Shown one piece after another: positions 24,259-36,520 of a stretch of 64,000 nucleotides of DNA. The stretch comes from Lytechinus variegatus (Eukaryota > Echinodermata > Echinoidea > Temnopleuroida > Toxopneustidae), in contig NC_054756.1 in the NCBI RefSeq assembly GCF_018143015.1, forward strand, positions 22,553,440 to 22,617,439, read 5' to 3'. The notes under the pieces were generated by a model that was not told where the DNA came from, made no database searches, and saw only the letters and a list, made by a program, of their open reading frames with translations. The translations under genes were made by a program, and so were the position numbers. Numbering within the stretch: the stretch's first letter is position 1; the number at the start of each line of letters is the position of its first letter.

Positions 24259-24870
24259 GGTAATTTAGTTTTTGAAAATCGGAATATTTGCCAGATTTTC
24301 TGCATTCATTGTATAATTAAGAAAAAAATACAATACGAACATAATCATAACATGACTAAATAAAGTCCATTATCATATGACAATTTTATGATAGACAAGT
24401 GATAACATGATTTAGACACAGGTACAAAATCAAAGTAGTGACGAAAAATTCTGGAAGTCATAGCAGCCAATATAACATTATTATGGCAATTTTTTTGAAA
24501 CGTAACACCTCGAAGACAAAAGGCGTGTCGATGTATTCCTAGCTCGTTCCTTAATGCTATCTGGTGGGAAGAAAAAAAAATTGAAAAATGAAATTAAGGA
24601 ACAAGATAACAATATCATCTAATGAATTATGTATTTATCTAAGTTTATGTTCCTTCTCTTATTTCGCTCGGGAGTATAATGCTATTAGGGTGATTTGGAA
24701 TGCCAAAACATCTGGCAATCGCAATGGTTGGATATGCACAATGTTTGTAATAACGACAGTGTTCATGTTCGGAATTTCGTAAAGAAATAACTAATTTTAA
24801 CGAATTCCCGGTTTGCTTGCTCCTAATATCTGAAGGTAGCCTCGAATCCATCCACCCATCTATATCTTAT

Positions 24871-24970
24871 TGTTCGAAATAGAAATCTAACGTACACATA
24901 CTCCTGACAGTCCACATTTACCACTTGATCGTGGGCTCGACAGCCAGCATGTGCAGTGCCAAATCGTAAT
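24871..24970 (-). repeat. 3' fragment of the GTGTTGGCTCAGTTGG SINE family
   Basis: TGTTCGAAATAGAAATCTAA through CTTGATCGTGGGCTCGACAG to AGTGCCAAATCG matches the tail half of the copies at 9384 and 13809. The tRNA-like head is missing. Confidence 0.6.
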
Positions 24971-25488
24971 TGTTGTGTCCTTAAAGTGATTGTTTAACAT
25001 TGGTTTGACTTTTTTAAAAATATGAGCTAGAAGGTCACACTTGTCACCTATGTCTGTGATATGTTACAAAAATAAAGCCCAGAAAAAATTGCGTTAGAAA
25101 ATAATTATTTAGTGCTTCAAAAATTGAAATATAAAGTGACAGGAAAAACCATCTTAATTTCATCCCATACACTTATGTGTACTATTTAGGCGTCTATAAG
25201 ACGCCTATTTACAAAATCGGGGTTTGCCTTGTAATTTTAGCTTTTCATTCTCAATACTGGTTGTTTTCAGGGTTTATTAGTTCTAATACATGCACTTGTA
25301 CACATGTTTCATCTTGGTTTGAGCATTTTTTAAATCGGCTGCTCACAAAGTTAAACAATACCTTTAAGTCGTTGAAAGCCAAAAACAGTAACAACAACTC
25401 CCACCCCTTAATGAAGACTATCATCCCAAAAGAACTAGGCAACAAATTGACACCCTCATGGCATTGCAAACGCGCGGCATTTTGTCGA

Positions 25489-28384
25489 CTACAACCTGCT
25501 GATTGCCTTCACCATCTGCCCGATCCTCTTTTCGCCGGTAAGATCAGACAGCATTTCTCGAATTTCATCTCGTCCACGAACTATGACAAGATGCCGGAGG
25601 ACGGGGTCGTCGACGTCGAGACAACGAGTTGCTATCTCCTTGGCCACGACGTCGGGAGTGTGATTTGGCATTGCTTTTACGTATTTATTCAGACTCGATA
25701 GCTGACGGCGATCGATGTCCTCTATAGAGTGGTCATTGGCTTCCGATGCAAAATCACGTTGGGACTGAGCTAACAGACCGGTGGATACCTCACTTGGCTC
25801 TACCAAACAAATCCTGTGAAAAAAATAATCGGACAAGTTTTCATTTTATTTCGTGTATTTAATTCAACCATTAAAAAAGGATAAATTAATGTATATTAAA
25901 AGAGGATAAATACAACAATATTACAAAAAAAATACAAAGTAATAAAATTGATTAAGGAGTCATAAGAAGCAAAAGGTTGTATCATAAGCACGTGGAATTA
26001 TGTTGAATGGAAGTAAAGTATCTAACTCGTGAGCACAAAAGGTGCTTGATTATTTCAACCTTTTCATGAGAATTAAACTTTGTGGTATGTTTTAACGTTC
26101 AGAAAACAACATTACACCTAACATCCCCCAATCGCTTTCCTTGCTTTTATCATTTTCTTTTCTGGGTTGTGGAATAGTTTGGAGGCATGACCCCAAAAGT
26201 TTAGAAGAAGAAAAAACTTCAACGGAGTTGCCTTGGGATAAATTTTTAAAAAGGTACGAGCGTTACATTCTCCTCGTTCTTTGTGATTAATCATAGGCAG
26301 CTTGGCGGTGTTCTCAACTTTGTTTTTCTTTTTTTTCCAATTTAGCTCTCCTCCAGCTCTTTTCATTCTATCCTCACTTCAGTTTTTTGTTTTTATGTTT
26401 GACCCCATTCTTCCGCATTTTTCAAAAGCAGCTTGACGTACATCTCAGGGAAGAATCCCCTAACATAAGTTATGACAACGGACTGAATCTTTGACAGATA
26501 TTCAACCAAGATAAAGATCCTTACCTTATGTTAAACGAGCGTAAAGCTATAGATAGGCTCTCGAAATAGCCCTCTGCAGCAAATTTGGAAGACCCGTAGA
26601 TTTCAGCATACGGGCAACCTAAAGGGGGAAAATAACAAAAAGTAACAAAGAATAGACTAACGCACGCACACACACACACACTCTCTCTCTCACACACACA
26701 CACCAATTTTACGATAAACCTGAAGCAACTTTATTAGAAACTCGATATTTTCATTAAATTCAAAATAACCTGTTACCAGCCCTTGCTTTTCTGCAGCTCA
26801 GCCCCCATGATATATTTGCATGTTTAGGTTGATCATGTTATATCATTTACAATTCGTAATTGCTTTCCGCGGTTGCCACACAGTCGACAGTGGCAGCCCC
26901 TGTAACCTTTTTATTGATATGCCAAAGAAAACATAACTTCGTTCATTGCTTTGCTTGTCAGATATTTGTTTACGTTATCACTTTCTTGAATCATAGTTGA
27001 TTTATTTATGAAAAATTACACAAATCAATAAATGAAGCTCAAATTCCCGACAAGCCTGAAAAAGGCATTTGAATAATAATCGCGCCTCAACGTGCTAATA
27101 AAGGAAAGCTTTCGTTACTCTTGCATTTGGAGAGCCCGGGGAATTTAAGGTGAAGGAAGAAGGGTAGACAAAGAAAAATAGGGAAAATATAAGAAAATCG
27201 TATATACATGATTTAAGCCTTAAATTATCATTTTTGTTTTCATTGCAGAAATCGTGAGTATGGTAGCGTTCTTAAGGCTGTATATTATGGTAAATGAAAT
27301 AAACTAATAAAAAAGGACAAATAAACGAACAAAACAACTACCCTAACCAAATAGAATTTTACCGCCTTTACATTTGCTGAATAGAAGCTTAGATTCATGT
27401 AAATTGCTATTTAGAATTTGGCTTGGCTCGTCTTGTCTTACCTATTCTTCCTGTCAAACTAGACACGGTTACTATTTTCCCCGATCTTCTTCGTTTCATC
27501 TCGGGTAAGACAGCTTGCGTAAGTCTTATTGGCCCGAACACATTAACGTTAAAGACTTGCTCCATCCGCTTTCTTGTAATACGTTCAGGAAGCCCCACAA
27601 TGGTGAGACCAGCTATATTGACTGGACAATTTAAAAAAAGGCAAAAATTAAGACGAGCATGACGAGTGGACGAGGGAGAGATAGAGAGAAAGAGGGGATG
27701 TGCGAAGAAGATAAAGGAAAAGGTACCCATCCCATCCAGAAATTAGCTTACATGTAGAATAATTAATGATGATAACACAATCTAGTTATGGAATTCGAAG
27801 CATCTGTGTTCTCTATTATAGGTATTGTATCTGATCATTATGTTAAACTCCTGACGAAGACCTGGGGCATCGAAAATAATTATTTTTTTTCTTTCGATAA
27901 ATATTTGATTTGCAAAACAACCAAACAACAAAAACAATCCATTTCAACTTTTATATAATTTTGTTACCCCCTCTCCTCCCGAAGATAAAGTCGATATGAT
28001 ATTTCATATGTTTATATTTACAAGAAGCCAAAATGGGATAAGTTGATGAATCATAACAATTATAATAATAAAGTAATTATTTGGTCTTTTCACTCGAGAG
28101 GGATGGGGATGGGGCTTACTTAGAACATCGATTCTGCCGTATTTCCTGAAAGTGCCATCGACCACGGTCGCAATGTCCTCATCATTTGTGACGTCCATTT
28201 TCTCGATGGAAATAGTTTTACCAAGGACGCTCTCTACGGCAGCTTCCAAGCTCTCCTTCTCTGACATTGATATGATGGTAGCGATGACGATGTATCGCTG
28301 GGCAGGGTCGTGGGCGAGACGTGTAGCCGTAGCAAGGCCGATCCCAGAAGAGCAGCCGGTCATGAGGACGACTTTACGAGCCAT
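25489..28384 (-). CDS. Short-chain dehydrogenase/reductase, retinol dehydrogenase 8 / 17-beta-HSD1 type
   Basis: Four exons join in phase: 28384-28120, 27621-27442, 26618-26525 and 25813-25489, giving 864 nt and 287 residues. The N-terminal dinucleotide-binding motif TGCSSGIG (residues 9-16) lies in a Rossmann fold. MDVTND provides the conserved Asp. The catalytic set is Asn115 (VNVFG), Ser143 (VSSLTG), Tyr156 and Lys160 (YGSSK). The phrase KRRRSGKIVTVSS and the segment after the active site (SKFAAEGYFESLSIALRSFNI) are close to vertebrate RDH8 and HSD17B1, which reduce retinal or steroid ketones with NADPH. The substrate here is unknown. Two family positions differ: NNAG is read as NIAG (residues 90-93), and EPG is EPSE. 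The start is the first ATG, 3 bases after a possible acceptor (TTGTCAG), suggesting an upstream noncoding exon. The length is slightly short for the family (about 310-330). Confidence 0.88.
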
Positions 28385-28417
28385 TTTCTGACAATATAAC
28401 TTGAAAAGTGAACATTA

Positions 28418-29910
28418 TTGTTTAATATATACATATATATAGATTCTAATTTATCGTGGAAGACTCACGTGAACTACTTATGTAAGTTGCTGTCTCGAAA
28501 CGTGGGAGTTTTAAATAAACTGAAACATGAATTTCCTCACCATATTCTACTATCACTATACTTTACTCTCATATCATCCTACCTCAACTATGGTATTTTA
28601 GCCTGGGGCAACGGGGCAAAATTCCTGCTTGATAGGATTTTATTGCTCCAGAAACGTGCAATCAGAAATATTAATTGTGTTGGTTACCTATCTCATACAT
28701 TTCCATTATTTCTAAAAAAAACCCCAAACTACTCCGTATTTCTGATCTTTATACCTATAACTTAGGAATCTTTATGTATCAGTTAAATGCCAATGATATA
28801 CCTTCTGTTATTGCCTCCTTTTTTTTCAAAAAATAGCAGTGTCCATGGATATCCTACTCGGCAAAGTAATCTGTTTCATCTTCCTCGTGTAAGAACTTCA
28901 TTTGCCAAAAGGAATATCACTTTTACAGGCCCTAAATTTTGGAATGCCCTCCATAATGATCTATTACATTAACCCTCAATATATGTCTTTCGACGAAAGC
29001 TGAAACACCATCTTCTCAAGGACTATACTTAGCACGACCACAGTTGTGTACCTCTTTAATTAGTTATAGCCTCATTCCATTTGCTCTACTGGTTTACATA
29101 GGCGGCGGAAGCGGGGGGACGTGTCCCCCCCTAAATTTGTTGTTGATGACCTTTTTTTTTTTTTTTTTTTTTTTTTTTCTGCTTGTCAATTTATTTTCCT
29201 ACGTCCCCCCTAAAATTTTTGGTTGAGACCTTTTTTTTTTTTTGGCTTGTCAAAATTTTTTTGGTTGTCCCCTCCTAAAATTTTTTGCTTCCGCCGCCAA
29301 TGCTGGTTTATACCAAAATTGATTTTTTTTAATGTCTTATTCTTTCATTGCTCCTTTATCATCGTTGCGCGTGGGTTGTCTTAATCCTTGGAAGATGTCC
29401 ATTCATCTTATTGCTGCCTTATGCCATAAATTTTCCATTTCCCACTCTTCGCAATGTTTATTTCCATTCTCCTACAGGCTCGAATTCAATTTGTTGCTTT
29501 GTACTCTCATTTCTTCCTACTCATCATTTATGTATTTGTGTATCCCAAGTTTTTGTTTACTTTTTGTTTGCCCTTTTATTTATCCCTCTCTTGTCGTATT
29601 GATATTTTTACGGGACTCTCACTGCATATTCCTTGGAGCCTTTAACCAACAAGCTCTGCTTTTACCTTTGGCTCCTCATATCTTCACCTCACATTTTCTT
29701 TCTCTGTCATTATATTACAACAATTTACAAGAATGCATTATAGTACATTTTTTCTAATATATTAAGTATACTTTTCATATTTTACGATATTTATTTATGC
29801 TTATCTATAATAATTTGTATTTTATGATATTATTGTTTTTCTTGTATAATATTATTGTTGACATTGTTGAAAGTGTGGTATGTTTGATATGAATAAACAT
29901 TGAACCTTGA
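28418..29910 (+). mobile_element. 5'-truncated LINE (CR1/Jockey-like), ORF2 C-terminus and 3' UTR
   Basis: The translation SNLSWKTHVNYLCKLLSRN, then SSYLNYGILAWGN and QKRAIRNI, then HGYPTRQSNLFHLPR and GPKFWNALHNDL, is the standard tail after the reverse transcriptase in Jockey/CR1-type non-LTR elements. A frame change near 28765 and stops show it is dead. The 3' end is near the TTGAACCTTGAAAA motif at about 29905. It sits in the 5' intron of the dehydrogenase gene in antisense, only ~30 bp from that gene's exon, and is itself split by the element at 29097-29302. Confidence 0.8.
29097..29302. mobile_element. Non-autonomous DNA element with 8-bp target duplication (GGCGGCGGAAGC family), copy 2
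   Basis: It starts CATAGGCGGCGGAAGC and ends GCTTCCGCCGCCAATG, with CTGGTTTA duplicated at 29089-29096 and 29303-29310. The interior carries the same poly-T and CCCCCCTAAAATTTTT segments as the copy at 9851-10184. It is nested within the LINE 3' UTR, so it inserted later. Confidence 0.85.
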
Positions 29911-29966
29911 AAACACGTTTTTGTTTAGATCGTCTGCAACATCATAAATGTGTAGGCCTATATATA

Positions 29967-30949
29967 CAGTGCGTATCAAAAAAGTTTACACTTTGAAAAA
30001 ATCCTGTAAAATTATACATTTGTAATATCCTGAAGATTGTTTCACATTTTAACATTGGTACAGGTCCATTAAAGCAAATGACGATATGAATGTCGAAAAA
30101 TATTTCCGCTTGAGTGAGCACCACTTACTTTTGAAAAGTTAGTGAAAAATGATTTGCGCAGAACTTTGAAATAGTTATGCGAATAAAAGTAGACCTTAAT
30201 CATGAAGAACACATGGAATTTAGCTAGTAAAATTGATTTGAAGAATTGTTCTACATTGTTTGACTTGTTTCCTTGCCCAAAAACACTTCGAAGAGTGCAT
30301 TTCGCCCCACCCCACTCCCCCACACACAGAGGCCATCGTGACGATATTTGCTTTACATTGAGGTGTGATTTGCATGGAATGGCTTAAGCTTGATTTTCAT
30401 TTTGTTAATCACTGCTAAGCTTGGGAAAAGTGTGGAGAAACAAGTATTAAATGAAGAATGAAATGTAAACCAACTTTCAATGATAAAAACTGAGTAAAAA
30501 AATGCTGGAGATGTCTGATATAAACTTTTGTTCAGATTCAGTTATGTCCTCAGATCCAGCTGGCAGAAATAGGGAAAATGTTGTGCTTATTAAGTGTTGA
30601 AATTTCAATTTGGGTGGCAAAATTGTCACAAAATGCTTGAATTTATCCGTTTTATTCGAATTAACTAAAAGTGCAAGGGAAATGTATGATAAATCTTTCG
30701 TAGTGTAAGTTTGTTTTCGCCTTTTCCCTTGACACAGCATAACACGAGCATTTCTGCGCAAACAGATTTCTGCGAGCTTTACAGAAATGGACAGTGCTCA
30801 CTCATGCGTAACATTCTGACAAAACTTTTACTTTCATTGGATAGATGAGACTCAAACCCAAGATTATATGTGAAAAAATTACCCGCATGTGGTATATTCT
30901 TTAATTCCCAGGGCTTTTTCAAAGTGTAAACTTTTTTTGATATGCACTT
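29967..30949. mobile_element. Tc1/mariner-like non-autonomous element, copy 1
   Basis: The terminal inverted repeats begin CAGTGCGTATCAAAAAA and continue into AGTTTACACTTTGAAAAA; the right end is TTTTTCAAAGTGTAAACTTT...GATATGCACTT. A TA dinucleotide lies on both sides. At 983 bp it has the size of a small mariner but no open frame above 95 codons. Copy 2 is at 47659-48644, about the same length and collinear throughout. Confidence 0.8.
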
Positions 30950-31576
30950 TATATTGCTTCTCGTGGTTTGCAAGAATGTAATAATTGTTATTCTTGGCGA
31001 TTCTGCAATGAATCGGGATCTATTCTTGACCGGTTCGTCTCGATTCGAAGAGGTCCCCGAATCAGAGACAAAAGGGTTCCGAAACCACCGAATCCATCAC
31101 AATTACAGGTTCGGGCAGAATCGCTGCGAATGTATTTGTGTGAATTTGTTTTTGGTGTAATCTTAGGTTCAATTTTGCCAAGAATTGACCCGAATCAAGA
31201 CATTATGCCTTTTATAAAATCGATCCATTATTAAAATATATACATATATATATTTCCCGTTTGGAAGCAGTTCTAAAACAGAGCTTGATGTTGCAAACAA
31301 ACAGTAAGAGTTTGCAAAACTCGAAAGAAAGTTTGCGAATCAACATGATTATTCGCCGCTCAGTTCCGTCTCATGCATTACCATCACATCAAAATGACGC
31401 AAACGGTCATCCAAACCATATTGACAACGACCTACATGTATATACTTTAATGATGGCAAACGGGGTGGGTAGATATGAACATTATTAGCGTATGGACTCT
31501 CTCCAAACAAAAAAATAAAATGCTTCTTGTACTTTCCGCCATTTTGCAAAGAACATTTCAACTTTATTAACTTACC

Positions 31577-31690
31577 GTATGAAGTCATGGACGTGTAGTC
31601 GTACTGGAGTGAACGTGAATGCAGCTGGTTGAAAGAGAGAAGTTATCTTGCTATAATTATGTTCGGGTAATGGACTTTGGCTAGCTGCGT
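31577..31690 (-). other. Possible noncoding first exon of the dehydrogenase gene
   Basis: The minus strand reads ...CATGACTTCATACG followed by a strong GTAAGTTAA donor (31576/31575 boundary). The dehydrogenase ATG exon has a plausible acceptor TTGTCAG 3 bases before its ATG, so a spliced 5' UTR from here would fit. The upper boundary is a guess. No transcript evidence. Confidence 0.25.
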
Positions 31691-32707
31691 TAAAGACTGG
31701 CATGACCATGATGACTGGGGATTATACAAAGCGAATCTGACAAATCATATACCAATCAAGCTTGTACCTTTTCAACAAACAACAACAGGTATTAGGCCTA
31801 TGCGTAAGAATAACTGATATTAGCCTACATTGTTCTTCTTGACGAGTTGAAGTTTGTGGTGGGATTCTGTGTGAAGTATGTTGGGAGGCTCGAGAATACG
31901 TAAGTTTTACATAGAAATCTGCTTTTTTTCGTTGTCACTTATTATGGAGATATAACGGACAACCTTCATGCTCGTTTGTTTAGCTCTGGTCTCTATTTTG
32001 ACACATTTTTCTTTCACGCCTATGTGTAACATCTTTTGCTGCTATCCTGGACAAAGCAACCTTGGGCAATGATAGAACAAAAAACAACAGATTTCTAAAA
32101 GTAGAATAAATGTAAGGCTAGGATATTTTCCACCGAAATTTTTTTCTTGAAAAATGACAATATGACTTCACATAAATCAGAACCCGATGAAGAAAGAAGA
32201 AGCTTGTTTTCGAAGCCTGCTACAAATAGCAGTCTTCGTAAGCAAAATACACAGCTGGCAAGCGGTGAATATGCAGCACGAATTTCCGTGCATCAATTCC
32301 ACTTTTGGCCTGGGATTGGGGGTCTTTAAATTGTGCCAATGGCCATGAACGCCCTCGGGATATTCAATATTGACTTAGTCTGAAGAGGTTGATCGGTCCA
32401 CCGAGGCCGGAAGAAAAGCAATGAAACGTTACGTAGAAGAACATTCATCTCTGGGGTGACGAGATTTGGACAGTCGAAAAACGGGACATTTCGCGGTCGG
32501 ATCAGTGGTGTAATGGAACAAACGTTTTTGCTAAGAAGCTGGGAGCTATACAGCAAATCGAGCGAGAAAAAAAGGCCATTTAAAAAAGGGAATTTTGCGA
32601 TGAATTTAGACATAATATTTTGAAAATGAATTCACATGTCACCATTACATTTAGCGAGCAAAGCGAGGAATCTAGTTTCGCAATAAATTTTAACATGTAT
32701 GATGGTC
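31691..32707. other. Unique-looking sequence upstream of the dehydrogenase gene
   Basis: No recognised gene or repeat. A 60-codon frame at 32147 and a 95-codon antisense frame at 32326-32613 have no family features. Confidence 0.35.
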
Positions 32708-32715
32708 GATCCAAT

Positions 32716-33233
32716 CTCGGGGGGGGGGGGCACTCGACCAAAAAAGTGGTGGGGGTGTGCCGCGGGCGAGACAAAAAAAGGGGGCCTCGGAGCGGGCTTA
32801 TTGTAAAAAGGAGGGTCCTCGGAACGGGCTTCGGAACGACAAATGTTTGTGAAAACGGGGGTCCTTGGAACGGATCGCCAGCGTGTGAGTGCGAATGCAT
32901 CCCTATGGACATGATGGAACGGTCATGCATGCATGATGCAGCTTGCGCGGCCTCCGCCGGGTGAGCTCTGCGGCCGCTTGTAACCAAAATTGCAGCTCAT
33001 TGTAGCAGATCGATGCGATCGGAGCGGCGTAACGAAAAATATGCGAAGCTTTGGAGCGGATTTCTCTCTTCTTTTTTTCTCGATAAGAAGAAAATGCTAT
33101 GCCTTGGAGCGACTTTCTTTGTTCTTTTTCTCAACAAGACAAAAATACTATGCCTCGGAACGGAAATATGAGTGTAAAAGTGGGTATCCCACATACCCAC
33201 TATGCATTATATACTGAGTGCCCCCCCCCCCCG
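32716..33233. mobile_element. 518-bp non-autonomous element with perfect 8-bp duplication, copy 2
   Basis: It is flanked by GATCCAAT on both sides (32708-32715 and 33234-33241). The ends CTCGGGGGGGGGGGGCACTC and GAGTGCCCCCCCCCCCCGG are inverted. Relative to copy 1 at 15773-16272 it is reversed, and the two align through GTGGGGGTGTGCCGCGGGCG and the repeated CTTGGAGCGG-type units. Confidence 0.85.
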
Positions 33234-33241
33234 GATCCAAT

Positions 33242-35090
33242 TAATTCGAAGAAAAATAGAACATATGCACAAGTGCATGCTGTGCAAGGATAAAAGTGGT
33301 CCTGCTTGTGTCACCTTACCCAAAGCGCACCAAATAGAATTTGTGTATAAAGTATGGCCATATCTATTTCATCTATGGGAAATAAAAAGGACTTCATTAC
33401 TTGTTACTGTTTTTTTTTCAATCAAGACACTTCGACGACGTTAATACCTGCAAAAATTACTTACATATAGAAGTCTCATATACGACCTCTGAATTTGGAA
33501 AGCGACTTCGAGTTTCTTTGATGGATTGAAAAAAAAACAAACTTACATTACAGTCAGTCGCATTGCACTTTGTCCGGCACCAGAAAATTTACATTTTTTC
33601 AACCCTTCACGCAACCTATATTAGAAAATTTTGTTTTAAAATCAGGTACAATGATGCCATTCACATTATCCAAATTAAAATTTTACAAAACAAACACTAG
33701 TTTGCTGTTTAATTAAAATTGAGTAAAAAACAATAGATGAAGTCCCACGTATATAATGATTATATGGTTCGGAATCTCATATATGCGTAAGAAAAAAAAC
33801 GAGGCTAATTATTATCCCCCTTATATGGACATCCATAAGAGTTTTAATTAAACAAATATCCAGCGAATATAGAGTCAAAATATTTTTTGGGGAAATGCTC
33901 ACTTTTGATTGGAATGGCCATAAATATATTAAGAAGTTTCAAAATGACAAGCTAAAAACACACAAAAAACATGAAAAACAAGACTAACCAAGTAACACAT
34001 AGAAACAAAGATATGCAGCCCTTCCAACAACCCCATTGTATGCTGGTGTCCCTCCTGGGTAGTCTACCCCTTCCCATATTCACCTACCCCCTTCCCTTCA
34101 CTGCCGCAATCGTCCCGTTCTACTCGTTTGGGGGCCGATGGTAAAACAGAAATATATATTCATTATATACATGCAAGCTTATGCATAAAAGCTTATACGC
34201 ATGTATTTATATATATTTAAATATATATACATATTCAGTAATAATGTTTTTCAATTATTTTTTATTGCATGTCTAGCTCTTCCTAAATTAAATTCAAAAT
34301 TAAAACACTAATTTATTGTCTTTTAATCAATCTTTGCACGATAAATTTCGTTTGCTTTATTCCGGTTTTAGTCCAGATTATATCCCATTATTCCGGGGTT
34401 TTTAATGTTTATTTTGATTTAATACGATAATTGCATGGTTATGAAAAAAAATCTCAATCCTGATACATTTTGACCCAGGCGATTCGAAGATCTTCTGAAT
34501 GATCAAAACGCCGCACAATGTGCCCGGGCGAAACCAAAGCGCGACAAAAGTCGTTTTGGGAAATTTAATATTTTTAGTGGTGCCATGCCTAGCTGAAAGA
34601 CATCACTTTGAAGAATGGTTATGTAAAATATTTAATTCCGGAATGTGCATTAATTAAGGTTGTTAATTTCCTAACTTCGAATTGTAAAATGCTACATTTT
34701 GCGAGTTGCCGCGTATAATGACAACCTAGTTGAAAAAACAGGTCATGTCACAGGAATTTGTTATTTATGAATATGATATTACTTTCACTTATTCCTGAAA
34801 ATCATTATCTTTTTGTTGTCGTGTAGAAGGGTTAAAAGTAGATAAAAGACACATTTCACGGGGTTTATTGGATGAGTCCTCAATATAGGCTGATAATCCA
34901 AGTCTTTTGCATTTACAGCAAACAAGTTTATATTTCCTTGGATTTCCTTCTCAATCATTTCACCATCATTTCCCAAGATGTCTATGCTTTTAAGTTGATA
35001 CTAAATTAAGCAGCCCGTTGTTTTTTTGTCTGTTATGTTTGACTCGAATTTGCCTGACACACATCACCCGAAAATGGTCTCCACTTGAGA
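33242..35090. other. AT-rich stretch without recognisable features
   Basis: No gene was found. The longest open frames (80 codons or fewer) have no motif. TATA/ATAT-rich runs occur near 34150-34230. Confidence 0.4.
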
Positions 35091-35094
35091 CCAC

Positions 35095-36520
35095 ATGGTC
35101 TCCACACGCTCTCCACTTGAGACACGAGGTTGCCTTGGTTAAACCAAGCCGATAAAAGTTCTCATAATAAAACCTCACGTACACAAACCTTTTATCTTAC
35201 AATCTTGTTAATACAAAAGGTCAGTTAATAATCGGCAACCTTTATCAATATTAAATCAGAGTGAGATGATGGCCATTCAATTTTGATATTTTACTGTACG
35301 CAAGATAATATATATCTTTTCAAGTTGAAATGCTTTTTTAAAGTTTAATTCTAAAGGCCTGACACGCGTCCGGTTAATGGGCAAGTGGCCATATTTTCTT
35401 GTTGACACGTGACGCACTTTTTTTTAATATTTGATTTCATCCATTAACCACTTATAACATGATAAATGAAAATATATCATTCATTTTTGAACCATAGATA
35501 TTTATCAGAATAATATCTACAGCGCGCCCATTCAGCCCCCTCCCCTGCCATGCCTGCGCGGCGAAGAACAGTTCCAATAATGAATGAAAGCAAGTTTTGC
35601 AACAGACTTACTCGTTTCATTTAAATATGTTGTGAAAGAAATGCATGGCAATAAAATATCTGTGCTGGGAATTGTACTTGAACACCCTGCTTTCACAACA
35701 CGTTTAAATCATAGAATTGCAAACCTATGAACATTAACTTGTCGTATGCAAAAACACGGAATATAATTTTTGGCGCACTTCGAGCTCATTCTGGCCCACT
35801 GTGCGCTGGCTCTTTGAAAATTTGTCGGTAAGGCCAAACGGTTTCCGCTTGAGGCATGAGGTTATATCAAGCCGCTATTAAAACATGTAAAAAAGATCTC
35901 ATAATTAAACCTCATACATAAACCTTTTATCACAATATTGCTACTACAAAAGGTCATTTTAATGATCGGCATCCTTTATCAATATTAAATCCGAGTGAGG
36001 TCTGTTGATGGCCATTGCATATTCATGATAAATCATTGTAAAAACTTATTCGTTCAATGAAGGTGACTTTAATTTCTGCAGATTATTCAATTTTGATATT
36101 TTTCGCTTTAATAAGCAATATGATATTTTAAACTGTTCTTAAAGATTCAGTCTAAAGGCCTGGCAAACGTCCAATTCATGGCCAAGTATCCTTTTTTTTG
36201 ACACTTGATGCACTTTGATTTTTTTTCACATTTGATTACCCCATTAGACACTTACAAAATAATAAATACAAATGTATCATAAATTTGTGAACCATAGACG
36301 TTTATTAGAATAATCTTTATGAGGCGCCCATTTTCACCCACTCCTGCGCGGAGAAGGGTAGTTTCAATTATGAATGACAAAAGCTATAGCAACTCGTTTA
36401 TTTAAATGTGTTGTGAAAGAAATGTATGGTAAGGCCAAAAAATGTCTCCGCTTGGAACATGTGGAATCGTACTTGGACCCACAGATTTCACAACATATTT
36501 AAATCATAGAATTGCAAAAC
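35095..36520. repeat. Two tandem direct copies of a ~720-bp unit
   Basis: Segments around 35120-35720 recur in order at 35850-36500: AAACCTCA..ACAAACCTTTTATC, ATCGGCA.CCTTTATCAATA, CTAAAGGCCTG.CA, TTTATCAGAATAAT/TTTATTAGAATAAT and CATTTAAATATGTTGTGAAA/TTTAAATGTGTTGTGAAAGA. Divergence is substantial, so the duplication is old. Noncoding. Confidence 0.7.

Larger units (their letters stand above)
22858..25488. other. Region between the convergent EndoU and dehydrogenase genes
   Basis: It contains an ATT/ATC-rich tract (23040-23145), a G-run near 23408-23430, one MITE (24111-24258) and a SINE fragment (24871-24970). An uncharacterised stretch at 23593-24004 stays open on both strands for 85-110 codons with high GC. 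No polyadenylation site was assigned for either gene. Confidence 0.45.

Noticed and set aside
29332..29757. 141-codon open frame on the plus strand
   Set aside because: It lies in the 3' UTR of a dead LINE, is Phe/Ser/Leu-rich, and has no recognisable domain.
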